Shown piece by piece: positions 17,622-25,873 of a stretch of DNA of 48,671 bases. The stretch is from Actinomycetes bacterium (GTDB lineage Bacteria; Actinomycetota; Actinomycetes; Propionibacteriales; Propionibacteriaceae). Location: NCBI GenBank assembly GCA_021803025.1, contig JAJZQV010000013.1, positions 1 to 48,671 on the forward strand, read 5' to 3'. Position 1 is the first letter of the stretch; each line of letters starts with the position of its first letter. The translations under genes and the position numbers were made by a program. The notes under the pieces are model-generated. The model ran no database searches, had not been told where the DNA came from, and saw only the letters and a program-made list of their open reading frames with translations.

Positions 17622-18379
17622 TCAACGCCACGGGTAACCCGCAGACCATCCTGCTGCTGGGCGGTACGAGCGAGATCGGTCTCGCCATCGTCCATGAGTA
17701 CCTGTCGTCGGCTCCGGCCAGGGTCATCCTCGCGGGGCTGCCCGGCCGCCAGGAGCGCGACCAGGCGGCCGCCGAGCTCATGGCTGCGGGCGCAACCGCC
17801 GTCACGGGGATCGACTTCGACGCGCTCGACTTCCCCACGCACCCGGCCGTCATCGAGGAGGCGTGGTCGTGGGGCGACGTCGACGTGGCGATCGTGGCCT
17901 GGGGCATTCTCGGCGACGCGGAGGCGCTGTGGCAGAACCAGGCGACCGTCGTCGACTATGTCGGCGTCAACTACACCGGGGCTGTGAGCATCGGCGTGCT
18001 GCTGGGCCAGAAGATGAAGGCCCAGGGCCACGGCCAGATCATCGCCATGTCGTCCGCGGCCGGGCAGCGTGTGCGCCGCTCGAACTTCGTGTACGGGTCG
18101 ACGAAGGCCGGCCTCGACGGCTTCTACCTCAACCTGGGCCAGGCCCTCGAGCCGTACGGGGTCAAGGTCCTCGTCGTACGCCCCGGGATGGTCCGCACTC
18201 GGATGAGCGCCCATCTCAAGGAGGCGCCTCTCACGGTCGACAAGGAGGAGGTCGCCCAGCTCGTCGTCAAGGCGGCCAAAGCCGGTCGGGAGATCGTCTG
18301 GACGCCACCGGTGTTCGAGCTCGTCATGCTCGTCCTGCGCCACATCCCCCGACCCATCTTCAGGCGGCTCCCGCTCTGA
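17618..18379 (+). CDS. dprE2: Decaprenylphosphoryl-2-keto-erythro-pentose reductase
   Basis: An SDR that reduces the DprE1 product to decaprenylphosphoryl-arabinose with NADH. The 253-residue protein has the cofactor loop [18 protein letters not shown], the segment [17 protein letters not shown], the active-site Ser in [10 protein letters not shown] and the YxxxK pair in [13 protein letters not shown]. The C-terminal [29 protein letters not shown] is the usual membrane-associating end of DprE2. The start GTG 17618 overlaps the dprE1 stop as GTGA, so the two enzymes are translated together, as their joint reaction requires. Confidence 0.92.
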   Translation: MINATGNPQTILLLGGTSEIGLAIVHEYLSSAPARVILAGLPGRQERDQAAAELMAAGATAVTGIDFDALDFPTHPAVIEEAWSWGDVDVAIVAWGILGDAEALWQNQATVVDYVGVNYTGAVSIGVLLGQKMKAQGHGQIIAMSSAAGQRVRRSNFVYGSTKAGLDGFYLNLGQALEPYGVKVLVVRPGMVRTRMSAHLKEAPLTVDKEEVAQLVVKAAKAGREIVWTPPVFELVMLVLRHIPRPIFRRLPL

Positions 18380-18540
18380 CGCTTTGTCCGTGCGTGTCGA
18401 AGGAGGGTACCGACCGCGAGGTCGGGAGACTCTCGGACGGGCTCGAAAGTGAGGATCCCGCCACCGTCGGGCTGACCTGATCGTTCGGCTGCTATCTTCC
18501 CGACTGCCTCGTCAACGAGGCTCCCGAAAGGTGCCTGCCC

Positions 18541-19200
18541 GTGCAGCTGACCGAGTCGACGAGGTCGATGGACCTCGAGCGGATCGTCCTGGTCCCCATC
18601 TTCACGATCCTCCTTGTCACCTCGACGTTGGCCCTCTTCACGCGGGTCAACACGCCGCTGGACGACCTCCTCGGCGCGCTCGTGCTCACCCACAGCCTCC
18701 TGCTCGTGGCGTTCAACCTTCTGGTGGTGGCCTTGCTGCTCGTCCGCAGCGATGCGACGGCTAAGAGCCGCTCGGCTCTGCCGAGGATCGCTGCCTATGC
18801 CGGGACCTTCGGCCCCTTCCTGCTCGGGTTCGCCCCGAGCTCTGAGGTGACGCGGGGACTCGCACTGGTCGGGGTATCGCTCCAGGCAGCCGGCATGGCC
18901 TTCCTGATGTACTCGCTGGGCACCCTCCGCCGTAGCTTCGGCGTGGCGCCACAGGTCCGGGCGCTCGTTCGCACGGGCCCTTACAGGTTCATCCGTCATC
19001 CGCTGTACGTGGGGGAGATCGTCACCCTGACCGGGTTCGTCGTGGTAGGCCCCTCAACGCAGAAGGTCGTGATCCTGGCCGTGACAGCCGGGATCCAGGT
19101 GTACCGGGCAATTCAGGAGGAGCGTCTCATGTCACGCCACAACGAGGACTACGCGAGCTACATCACGGCAACGAAGCGTTTCGTGCCAGGGGTTTTCTGA
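18541..19200 (+). CDS. Isoprenylcysteine carboxyl methyltransferase-like membrane protein
   Basis: A 219-residue integral membrane protein of the ICMT/PEMT methyltransferase group. Five or so hydrophobic segments precede the conserved C-terminal SAM-binding pattern: LVRTGPYRFIRHPLYVGEIV, then QVYRAIQEERLMSRHNEDYASY. The start is GTG 18541 with AAAGG 9 nt upstream; ATG 18568 is a possible alternative. In 18380-18540 there is a 6-bp hairpin (GCCTCG/CGAGGC near 18506-18521) and a TATCTT box near 18492, perhaps its promoter. Bacterial ICMT-like enzymes methylate lipids or unknown small molecules. Proximity to dprE1-dprE2 hints at polyprenyl or envelope lipids, but that is weak. Confidence 0.78.
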   Translation: MQLTESTRSMDLERIVLVPIFTILLVTSTLALFTRVNTPLDDLLGALVLTHSLLLVAFNLLVVALLLVRSDATAKSRSALPRIAAYAGTFGPFLLGFAPSSEVTRGLALVGVSLQAAGMAFLMYSLGTLRRSFGVAPQVRALVRTGPYRFIRHPLYVGEIVTLTGFVVVGPSTQKVVILAVTAGIQVYRAIQEERLMSRHNEDYASYITATKRFVPGVF

Positions 19201-19228
19201 ACCGACGAGGCGTGGACGGTCGTTCCCC

Positions 19229-19690
19229 TCAGTACGTGCCCTTGATCACGAAGAAGGAGCCCCGGATCGTACCGGCGAGCTTCGACTTCTGGCGGGCGAA
19301 CGTGAATGACGACAGCTCCTCCGGCACCTCCATACCGTCCGAGAGCTTGAACCCGACCGCGCGCTTGCCGCCCTCGGCGAGTCCGTACATGACGTTGATC
19401 GCCAGCCCGGACTCGTAGAACACGTACGACATCCGCAGCCCCTCGACCTCGAACTGCGTCACCTCCAGGGCAGGGGACGCGATGACGATGCCGCGCTCCT
19501 CGGACAGGACCCTGCTGATGTACGCGAGGGTCTCCGGGTCGTCCTCCGCCTTCTCGACGGTGAAGACGTGGCCGTACTTGTTCGTGTAGTACCGCGCCTC
19601 GTTCGCCCTCAGCCCAGCCAGCGCCTCCGCCACGGGCGACGACTCCAGCCCGACGGTCGAGACGTGCTCGAAGTCGACGGCGTAGCTCAT
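19229..19690 (-). CDS. Conserved hypothetical protein
   Basis: A 153-residue soluble protein that I do not recognise beyond a vague memory of similar actinobacterial proteins. It opens MSYAVDFEHVSTVGLESS, has an acidic middle (EKAEDDPETLAYISRVLSEERGIVIAS) and ends in KLAGTIRGSFFVIKGTY. There are no membrane segments, signal peptide or Cys clusters. GAAGGG 7 nt before the ATG supports the start. It ends 28 nt from the convergent methyltransferase gene and stands 114 nt before the end of the aldolase operon upstream on the same strand, so it may be transcribed with it. Confidence 0.7.
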   Translation of the reverse strand: MSYAVDFEHVSTVGLESSPVAEALAGLRANEARYYTNKYGHVFTVEKAEDDPETLAYISRVLSEERGIVIASPALEVTQFEVEGLRMSYVFYESGLAINVMYGLAEGGKRAVGFKLSDGMEVPEELSSFTFARQKSKLAGTIRGSFFVIKGTY

Positions 19691-19804
19691 GGGCGGACCC
19701 TTCGTGAGTGAGAGATGCGGACAGAGCCTAGCGTCAGAGGTGCCCGACGATCGGTCACCCGTTGGCGCGGACTGTGGTCTGCACGTACGCCCGCTCGAAC
19801 AGGG

Positions 19805-20896
19805 TCAGTGGCGCGCGACGACGGGCCACCGCTCGTACGTGCCGTCGCTCTCCATCGCGACGAGCTCGCTCCACATGTTCACCGTGGCGCAGGCGTGGTG
19901 GGGGAGGATGGAGACGAGGTCGCCGACCCGCAGGGTGCTGGTGCCGACCAGGAAGCCGTGCTCCTCGTTGGCGCGCGGGAACGCCACCCCGGGAAGCGGC
20001 CGCCCGTCGAGGCCCAGCACCAGCCCGTACCCTCTCTCCGGTGTCACGGCGTCCGAGCTCATCGCCTTGGACCCCGCGTCGATGATCGCGGTCCCCGCGC
20101 GCTGCGTCGACACGACGCGCGCCAGCACCGTGAGGGCGCAGTCGTCGAGCCCGCACGAGCCCAGCCGTACCTGGTTGCCGTCCTCGAAGACGTACGTGCC
20201 GGGCCGCGCCTCCGTGACCCCGTGCACGTACGGCCCTGCGGCCAGCCCTGGTGTCGAGCCCACCGAGACGACGCCGATCTCGTGCCCGTCGGCCCGCAGA
20301 GCGTCAGCCACCCCGACGAGCACCGTCGCCGACATCGCCGCGGCGGAGTCGAGGCCCGAGCGGTCGGAGCCGAACCCGTACAGGTGGCCCTCGTGCGTCA
20401 TGACGCCCTGCAGGCGCAGTGAACGGAGTGTCCGGAGCTGTGCTGCAACGGTGGCGGCGCGCTCGGCGTCCACCCCCGTGCGGCCGAGGCCCGTGTCCAC
20501 CTCGAGGAGGACCCCGGCGACCAGTCCCGCATCACGCAGCGCGGCGTCGAGCGGAGCCGCCACGTCGACGGAGTCCACCATGAGCGTCGTGCCGTACCGA
20601 TGCACGGCCTCCACGGCGAACGCCACCTTCGCCGCTCCGACCGGCAGGTGTGCCCACAGGAGCCCGCTGTGGCCCGCCTCACCGAGCGCACGGACCTCGG
20701 CGGGCGTCGAGCACGTGAACCCGACGGCCCCGAGGGCCCGCTGGCGTCGAGCGACCTCGAGGCACTTGCTCGTCTTCCAGTGCGGACGCAGGGCGACGCC
20801 TGCGCCGGCGAGGTCCTCGGACGCCCGCCGGAGGTTGCGGTCGAGCCTCGCCACGTCGACGAGAAGGGCCGGAGAGTCGAGCTGAGAGAGCCTCAT
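19805..20896 (-). CDS. D-threonine aldolase / D-serine dehydratase-like PLP enzyme
   Basis: A fold-type III PLP enzyme (alanine-racemase-like N-terminal barrel, D-serine-dehydratase-like C-terminal domain), 363 residues. The PLP lysine is in LRPHWKTSKC. GVMTHEGHLYGF and SVGSTPG are cofactor-phosphate regions. PHHACATVN near the C-terminus supplies the His/Cys metal pair of the D-threonine aldolase/DSD group. Such enzymes cleave or dehydrate beta-hydroxy-D-amino acids. The ATG overlaps the stop of the MFS gene as ATGA. It is the last of four overlapping genes and may process a D-amino-acid-like compound that the transporter brings in. Confidence 0.85.
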   Translation of the reverse strand: MRLSQLDSPALLVDVARLDRNLRRASEDLAGAGVALRPHWKTSKCLEVARRQRALGAVGFTCSTPAEVRALGEAGHSGLLWAHLPVGAAKVAFAVEAVHRYGTTLMVDSVDVAAPLDAALRDAGLVAGVLLEVDTGLGRTGVDAERAATVAAQLRTLRSLRLQGVMTHEGHLYGFGSDRSGLDSAAAMSATVLVGVADALRADGHEIGVVSVGSTPGLAAGPYVHGVTEARPGTYVFEDGNQVRLGSCGLDDCALTVLARVVSTQRAGTAIIDAGSKAMSSDAVTPERGYGLVLGLDGRPLPGVAFPRANEEHGFLVGTSTLRVGDLVSILPHHACATVNMWSELVAMESDGTYERWPVVARH

Positions 20897-22125
20897 GCCT
20901 GGTCAGCCCGGGGACGTGGGGGCCGACGAAGGTGCCACAGCCAGAACGAGGCGCCGATCACGCCGGACACCGCGGAGGTGATCGCCACCGACGCCATGGA
21001 CGTCGCGACGAGCGTCACGATCACGCCGCTGAGCACCGCGTTGAACAGCAGCTGGATGAACGACTGGCCGCTGGCCGCGGCCCCGCGCCGTGTCGGGAAC
21101 CGGTCGAGCATCGCCAGCTGGAGGATCGGGAACGACGCTGCCATCGAGAAGGCGATGACAGGGGGGCAGATCATGACCCAGGGGAGACGGTTCCCCGCCA
21201 GCACCGCGACGACGACGCCGACGAGCGCTGCGCTGACGAGCGCGACCATGGCGATGCTCACGAGGCGTTGCGGGGGGATGCGATGCGCGAGGCGGGCGTT
21301 GACGAACGAGCCGAGGATCATGCCGCACACGAACGGGACGAACATCATCCAGAAGTCCTGCTCGCCCTTGCCGAGGAGCTGGAGCATGATGATCGGCGCG
21401 CCGACGATGTAGATGAACTGGGCACCGAACCCGAACATGCCCGCGAAGGCGAGCCGCAGGTACGGACGGTCGGAAAGGACGAGCCTCACGCCCTGGAGCA
21501 CGTCGCCGACGTTGAGCGCGCGCCGCTTCTCCAGGGGATGGGTCTCGGGCACACCGAACGCCACCATGAGTGCCAGCAGCATGCCCACCACGAAGAGTCC
21601 ACCGAAGATCGTGCGCCAGCTCGCGAAGGCGATCACCCAGCCCCCGATGATCGGCGCGATGGCGGGGGCGATGGCGAAGATCATGGCCACCTGGGCCATC
21701 ATCTTCTGCGCCGCGGGGCCTACGTACAGGTCGCGGATGATCGTGCGGCTCACGATCTGCCCCGCGCCGGCGAAGGCCCCCTGCAGAACGCGCCCCAGGA
21801 GCAGGACGGTGAGGTTCGGCGCCACCATGCAGACGAGCGACGCGAGGGCGTAGGCGAGCATCCCGGCGGCCATGACCTTCTTGCGGCCGATGGCGTCGGA
21901 GATGGGCCCGTGGAAGAGGCTCATCACCGCGAACGAGAGCATGTAGACGCTCGTGACCTGCTGCATCTCCCCGGTCGAGGCGTGGATCTCGCGTCCGATG
22001 AGGTCGTACGCAGGGAACACGGCGTCGATGCTGAACGGGCCGATCATCGCGAGGGCCGCGATCATGGCCGTGATGAGCGCGTTGCTCGAGGCCTTGGGTC
22101 TCGGGCTCACCGCCTCAGCGGGCAT
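20893..22125 (-). CDS. MFS transporter, Bcr/CflA-like
   Basis: A 12-span major facilitator of 410 residues. The motif A loop is FHGPISDAIGRKKVMAAGM after span 2. GRVLQGAFAGAGQIVSRTIIRDLY after span 4 is typical of Bcr/CflA-type drug/H+ antiporters, as is IGPFSIDAVFPAYDLIGREI in span 1. It overlaps the Gfo gene by 11 nt and the aldolase-like gene by 4 nt. Although the family is annotated for drug efflux, its place among catabolic enzymes suggests transport of the operon's substrate or product; this is inference. Confidence 0.85.
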   Translation of the reverse strand: MPAEAVSPRPKASSNALITAMIAALAMIGPFSIDAVFPAYDLIGREIHASTGEMQQVTSVYMLSFAVMSLFHGPISDAIGRKKVMAAGMLAYALASLVCMVAPNLTVLLLGRVLQGAFAGAGQIVSRTIIRDLYVGPAAQKMMAQVAMIFAIAPAIAPIIGGWVIAFASWRTIFGGLFVVGMLLALMVAFGVPETHPLEKRRALNVGDVLQGVRLVLSDRPYLRLAFAGMFGFGAQFIYIVGAPIIMLQLLGKGEQDFWMMFVPFVCGMILGSFVNARLAHRIPPQRLVSIAMVALVSAALVGVVVAVLAGNRLPWVMICPPVIAFSMAASFPILQLAMLDRFPTRRGAAASGQSFIQLLFNAVLSGVIVTLVATSMASVAITSAVSGVIGASFWLWHLRRPPRPRADQA

Positions 22126-23122
22126 CGGCCGGCACCAGTCCTGACGCGACGTACGTGTCGCGCAGGACTCCGAGGCTCACGAGGGCGGCGTCGGCGTCGA
22201 TCCAGAACGGCTGTTCCGCGCTGAGGTGCGCGTAGAAGTCGTTGATGAGACGGGCGTGGCTCGCGCCCCAGTAGGACCGTTCCCCCTCGGCCGCCAGGTC
22301 ACTGGCGATGACCTGGACCTCGCCGTCGGGCGTCGCGGCCAACAGCTGGCCGTCCTGGAGCCGTACCGTGGCCGACTCGAAGACGAGCTCGAACTCCACG
22401 GGGGCGTTCTCGGCGTGACAGTTGGTCGCGAAGTACACGCTGGTCACGCCGCCCGGGTGGCGCATCGCCACCGTCGCGGTGTCCTCGACCTCGGTGATGT
22501 CGCGGTGGGTGAGGTTGGCCGCGACCCCGGAGATCTCCTCCGGCGCGCCGAGGAGCCAGCACAGCAGGTCGATCGTGTGGATCGTCTGGTTGATGAGCAC
22601 GCCGCCGCCGGCTTCACGCCACGTCGCGCGCCAGGGCGAGGACGCGTAGTACGCCGCGTCGCGGTGCCACCACACGGATGCGCGCGCCGAGACGACCGAG
22701 CCGTACGTGCGGTCGTCGACGAGCAGCCGCATGGCCTGGCTCGAGTCGTTGTACCTGTTCTGGAAGCAGACGCCCAGCGTACGGCCGGACTCGCGCGCGA
22801 CCCGGGCGAGCTCCGCTCCTGCCGCGTACGACTCGGCGACCGGCTTCTCCGTGAGCACGTGGGCGCCTGCCCTCAAGGCCGCCTCGGCGACCGGCGCGTG
22901 GAGGTAGTGGGGGAGCGTGATGTGCACGACGTCGGGCCGCGCCTTCCGCAGCATCGTGTCGACGTCGGTGAAGCCCGGCACACCCCACTGCGCCGCGGCG
23001 GCCTCGGCACGTTCCGGGTCGATGTCGCACACGGCGACGAGGTCGACCGCCGGGTGCTCCCCGATGGCGTGCAGGTGGTTGGCCGAGATGTCGCCGATGC
23101 CGACGACTGCCGCGGTGGTCAC
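22115..23122 (-). CDS. Gfo/Idh/MocA-family oxidoreductase
   Basis: A NAD(P)-dependent sugar-type dehydrogenase, 335 residues. The Rossmann N-terminus is AVVGIGDISANHLHAI. The catalytic Lys is in HVLTEKPVAES (family EKP motif), and GGGVLINQTIHTIDLLCWLLG contains the conserved His of the active site. A SYWGASHARLINDFYAHL stretch matches the usual C-terminal helix. The start is GTG 23122 with GGAG 4 nt upstream; it overlaps the ThuA stop as GTGA. Members oxidise or epimerise sugars, inositols or their derivatives through keto intermediates. ThuA proteins often accompany them. Confidence 0.88.
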   Translation of the reverse strand: MTTAAVVGIGDISANHLHAIGEHPAVDLVAVCDIDPERAEAAAAQWGVPGFTDVDTMLRKARPDVVHITLPHYLHAPVAEAALRAGAHVLTEKPVAESYAAGAELARVARESGRTLGVCFQNRYNDSSQAMRLLVDDRTYGSVVSARASVWWHRDAAYYASSPWRATWREAGGGVLINQTIHTIDLLCWLLGAPEEISGVAANLTHRDITEVEDTATVAMRHPGGVTSVYFATNCHAENAPVEFELVFESATVRLQDGQLLAATPDGEVQVIASDLAAEGERSYWGASHARLINDFYAHLSAEQPFWIDADAALVSLGVLRDTYVASGLVPADAR

Positions 23123-23841
23123 AGTTCTCCTTCGTCGATGGTGAGTGCCGCGCGGTCCCGCAGCAGCCAGCGGATCTCGTTCGCCAGGTAGCGGCGGCGG
23201 TGGGCGGATGCGTAGGAGCGCCGGTCATGGCCCAGCCCGTCGTACACGCGGGTCCCCTCGCGCGACCAGCCCACCACGTGCCAGTCTCCCAGGGTCACGT
23301 GCCCGAGCAGGGGCGTGTTCCCTGTGCGGACGGGCATCCGCCAGTACCGCTCGTCGTACGCGACCACCACCGGACGGTCCGTGACGCCCTCGAGAGGGGT
23401 CAGCCCGTCGAAGACGGGATGGTGCGCCGCCGAGGGGTCCGCCTCGAAGACTGCGAGGCTGGCCTCCGGATGTCCTGACACGCCGGGTGTCCAGCCGGTC
23501 CCGATGATGTCCGCCCACCCCGGCCACTCGGGGAACGCGGCGGCGGCGCTGTGGACGGCCAGGACCGCGGACCCGGCCTCGGCGTGAGCCAGGACGGCGT
23601 CGAAGCTCTGCTGCCAGGCAGGGTCGTACCTCGGAGGAGCGTCCGGGTTGCCGCGTCCGGAGTTCACGATGAGGAGGTCGACCCCGGTCAGGTCGGCCAG
23701 CGCGTCGGGTGTCTCGTCGGTCCGCATGTCGGGCTCCATGCCCAGCGCACGCACCACGCGTGCGATCTCAGCCGACGTGTCCGCCACCGGGTGCCAGGGA
23801 TCCGCGTAGCGCGACAGACCCGTGAAGATGACGACAGACAC
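23119..23841 (-). CDS. ThuA-like (trehalose utilisation) protein
   Basis: A 240-residue ThuA-type protein with the class I glutamine-amidotransferase-like flavodoxin fold. Landmarks are VVIFTGLSRYADPWHP, VDLLIVNSGRG, GSAVLAVHSAAAAFPEWPGW and VVVAYDERYW plus GYVT-like LLGHVTLGDWHVVGWSREG. ThuA was linked genetically to trehalose or disaccharide use in rhizobia, and many homologs pair with Gfo/Idh dehydrogenases in 3-keto-sugar metabolism (known). The start is GTG 23841 with GGGAGG ten nt upstream; a TTG at 23850 would touch that site directly. It is the first gene of the four-gene operon. Confidence 0.8.
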   Translation of the reverse strand: MSVVIFTGLSRYADPWHPVADTSAEIARVVRALGMEPDMRTDETPDALADLTGVDLLIVNSGRGNPDAPPRYDPAWQQSFDAVLAHAEAGSAVLAVHSAAAAFPEWPGWADIIGTGWTPGVSGHPEASLAVFEADPSAAHHPVFDGLTPLEGVTDRPVVVAYDERYWRMPVRTGNTPLLGHVTLGDWHVVGWSREGTRVYDGLGHDRRSYASAHRRRYLANEIRWLLRDRAALTIDEGEL

Positions 23842-23933
23842 GGCGAACAACCCTCCCGGCCGACCCCGGCCACGTCAGAAGACCCTAGTACGCGGTCCGG
23901 ACACGACCCCGATACGGACAGGTGTTGTCCTCA

Positions 23934-23974
23934 GCCCAGCCAGGGATCGCGAGCCAGGGCTCCCCTGGCTGGGC
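23934..23974. other. Strong hairpin in divergent intergenic region
   Basis: GCCCAGCCAGGG (23934-23945) pairs perfectly with CCCTGGCTGGGC (23963-23974). The 17-nt loop contains its own small stem, GAGCC/GGCTC. It lies between two genes that both point away, so it is not a terminator for either; it may be an untranslated leader structure, an operator or a small RNA. Confidence 0.55.
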
Positions 23975-24040
23975 GTGTGGACCCGACCGGAGCCATTCGA
24001 TCGACGTGCCGGTTCCGGATGTGATGACGAGGGCCTTCCG

Positions 24041-24073
24041 CTGTGGCAGTACCGGCCTCCTGTGGCAGTACCG
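24041..24073 (+). repeat. 14-nt direct repeat, period 19
   Basis: CTGTGGCAGTACCG occurs at 24041-24054 and again at 24060-24073, 38 nt before the HAD gene. It could be a tandem regulator site or a replication slip. Confidence 0.6.
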
Positions 24074-24110
24074 ACCCCCGCCGGAGGCGCCGTTCTGGTT
24101 GACTGAGCCC

Positions 24111-24920
24111 ATGGCTCTGTCCGACCCGCCCGTCGCCAGCTGGCTCACCGACATGGACGGGGTCCTCGTCCACGAGGAGGACCCGCTTCCGGGCGGCTCC
24201 GAGTTCATCGAGGCGCTGAAGGCCGCGAGGCTTCCGTTCATGGTGCTGACGAACAACTCGATCTACACACCACGCGACCTCCGGGCACGCCTCCTCGCGT
24301 CCGGCATCGACGTGCCGGAGACCTCCATCTGGACGTCCGGCCAGGCGACCGCGGAGTTCATCGCGGAACAGAGTCCGGGCGCGTCGTGCTTCGTCATCGG
24401 CGAGGCCGGGCTGACGACCGCGATGCACGAGGCCGGCCTCACGCTGTCGGAGCGGAGCCCCGACTACGTCGTCCTCGGGGAGACGAGGACGTACGGCTTC
24501 GAGGCGATCACCCGCGCGGTCAGGCTCATCGAGGCCGGGTCCCGGTTCATCGCCACCAACCCCGACTCCAGCGGCCCCAGCGCCTGGGGCACGCTGCCTG
24601 CCACGGGCGCCGTCGCGGCGCTCATCCAGGCAGCCACCCACCGACGACCGTACTTCGTGGGCAAGCCGAACCCCTTCATGATGAGGTCGGCCCTGCGGGC
24701 CATCGACGCGCACGCCCACAGCACGGTGATGGTCGGCGACCGCATGGACACCGACGTCATCGCGGGACTCGAGGCCGGGCTCCGGACGGTGCTCGTCCTC
24801 ACCGGCTCCACGAAGCGGGAGCAGATCGACACGTTCCCGTACCGGCCGACACTCGTCATGGACTCCATCGCCGACGTCGTCGGGCTTGTGAGGCCGGTCC
24901 CGGAGGGTGCAGGGGAATAG
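24111..24920 (+). CDS. HAD-IIA phosphatase (NagD-like)
   Basis: A cytoplasmic haloacid-dehalogenase-superfamily phosphatase, 269 residues, close to NagD/p-nitrophenylphosphatase. Motif I is WLTDMDGVLVHEE (nucleophile Asp14, acid Asp16), motif II is MVLTNNS, the Lys of motif III is in FVGKPNPFMMRSAL and motif IV is VMVGDRMDTDVIAGLEAG. The large IIA cap sits between motifs II and III. NagD-like enzymes remove phosphate from nucleotides or sugar phosphates. The start is ATG 24111, where family homology begins; the ribosome site is poor. It precedes the peroxidase gene by 44 nt on the same strand. Confidence 0.88.
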   Translation: MALSDPPVASWLTDMDGVLVHEEDPLPGGSEFIEALKAARLPFMVLTNNSIYTPRDLRARLLASGIDVPETSIWTSGQATAEFIAEQSPGASCFVIGEAGLTTAMHEAGLTLSERSPDYVVLGETRTYGFEAITRAVRLIEAGSRFIATNPDSSGPSAWGTLPATGAVAALIQAATHRRPYFVGKPNPFMMRSALRAIDAHAHSTVMVGDRMDTDVIAGLEAGLRTVLVLTGSTKREQIDTFPYRPTLVMDSIADVVGLVRPVPEGAGE

Positions 24921-24964
24921 CGGACGCCGCGGGCTCCTTGTCCTCGGGGACGAGAAGGGGAGCC

Positions 24965-25438
24965 ATGGCGACACTGCAGGACTTCAGGGCCACGACGATC
25001 ACGGGCGCCGAGCAGGCGCTGGGGGACTACCTGGGAAAGGTGGTGCTGGTCGTCAACACTGCGTCCACGTGCGGGTTCACGCCGCAGTTCGACGGGCTCG
25101 AGACACTCTACGAGAGCATGGCCGGGGACGGTTTCGTCGTGCTCGGCTTCCCGTGCGGCCAGTTCAAGAACCAGGAGCTCGGCACCGACGAGGAGACCGC
25201 CCAGTTCTGCCGGGCCAACTACGGCGTGACGTTCCCGATGTTTCACAAGATCGACGTCAACGGGCCCCACGCTCATCCGCTGTTCGCCTGGCTCCGCAGC
25301 GAGCAGGAGGGCCCGGGGGACATCCAGTGGAACTTCACGAAGTTCCTCCTGAACCGGGACGGTGAGGTGGTCCACAGGTACGAGCCGGCGGTGACCCCTG
25401 CCGAGATCGAGGGCGACATCCGCGCGCTGCTGTACTGA
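24965..25438 (+). CDS. Glutathione peroxidase-type thiol peroxidase
   Basis: Reduces hydroperoxides. Bacterial Cys-type members of this family usually take electrons from thioredoxin or mycothiol systems rather than glutathione (known; actinobacteria lack glutathione in general). The 157 residues carry the peroxidatic Cys36 in VVNTASTCGFTPQ, the Gln of GFPCGQFKNQE and the Trp-Asn of IQWNFTKFLLNRDG. Cys82 in AQFCRANYGVTFPMF is the likely resolving cysteine. GAAGGGGAG precedes ATG 24965. The following 25439-25499 contains an imperfect stem but no clear terminator. Confidence 0.92.
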   Translation: MATLQDFRATTITGAEQALGDYLGKVVLVVNTASTCGFTPQFDGLETLYESMAGDGFVVLGFPCGQFKNQELGTDEETAQFCRANYGVTFPMFHKIDVNGPHAHPLFAWLRSEQEGPGDIQWNFTKFLLNRDGEVVHRYEPAVTPAEIEGDIRALLY

Positions 25439-25499
25439 ACGGCGCCGAGCGACCACCGCGACGCGGGCTCGTCCCTGCCGGCGGTCCCGGCGGTCGCCC

Positions 25500-25814
25500 G
25501 TGGCGACCTCAGGAGCTGCTACTCCGCTGAGCCACACCTGTCCGGCTGAGGCGGGCTACTACCAGGCCAGCCCGTCACACGTCGCCGAACGGCAGGTGCA
25601 GAAGGTCAAGGCGTCGGGGTCCTGCCTCCTCGACCGCGTCCTGGGGTCCGCCGAGGAGGCCCGGGACTCCGCGAGCAACAAGCTCGAGGCCGTGGGAGAC
25701 GCCGTGTCCGACGTCCCGGACTCGGCTCGTCGCCGCACCCAGGGCGACCCCATCGCAGCGGGCCTGGTCGCGTTCGGCGTCGGGCTCCTGGGAGCGGAAC
25801 GAGCTCGTGGTTAG
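25500..25814 (+). pseudogene. Remnant resembling a DUF3618-type protein
   Basis: A 104-codon GTG frame. Only the last two thirds look like protein: AEEARDSASNKLEAVGDAVSDV, then SARRRTQGDPIAAGLVAFGVGLL. This resembles the helical repeat and the RRRTQGNPLAAGL membrane segment of actinobacterial DUF3618 proteins. The usual N-terminus is missing, and the C-terminus stops abruptly at GAERARG in the middle of the membrane span. I see no ribosome site. A decayed fragment is more likely than a working gene. The flanking 25815-25873 shows nothing. Confidence 0.4.
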
Positions 25815-25873
25815 TCCGCCCCCTGTTCGTGGGGTTCGCGCGGCCGTCGCCGGTCAATCCCAGGAGCCGGACT

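Noticed and set aside
18380-18540. A short gene between dprE2 and the methyltransferase
   Set aside because: No frame with a ribosome site and coding texture is present; the space looks like a promoter region.
23934-23974. Hairpin as a terminator
   Set aside because: Both flanking genes are transcribed away from it, so there is no transcript for it to end unless an unseen small RNA exists.
24041-24073. Two 14-nt repeats as a CRISPR fragment
   Set aside because: There are only two short copies at a 19-nt period, without spacers or cas genes.
25449-25498. Stem between GCGACCACCG and CGGCGGTCGC after the peroxidase gene
   Set aside because: It has one mismatch, a loop of about 30 nt and no T run; not strong enough to call a terminator.
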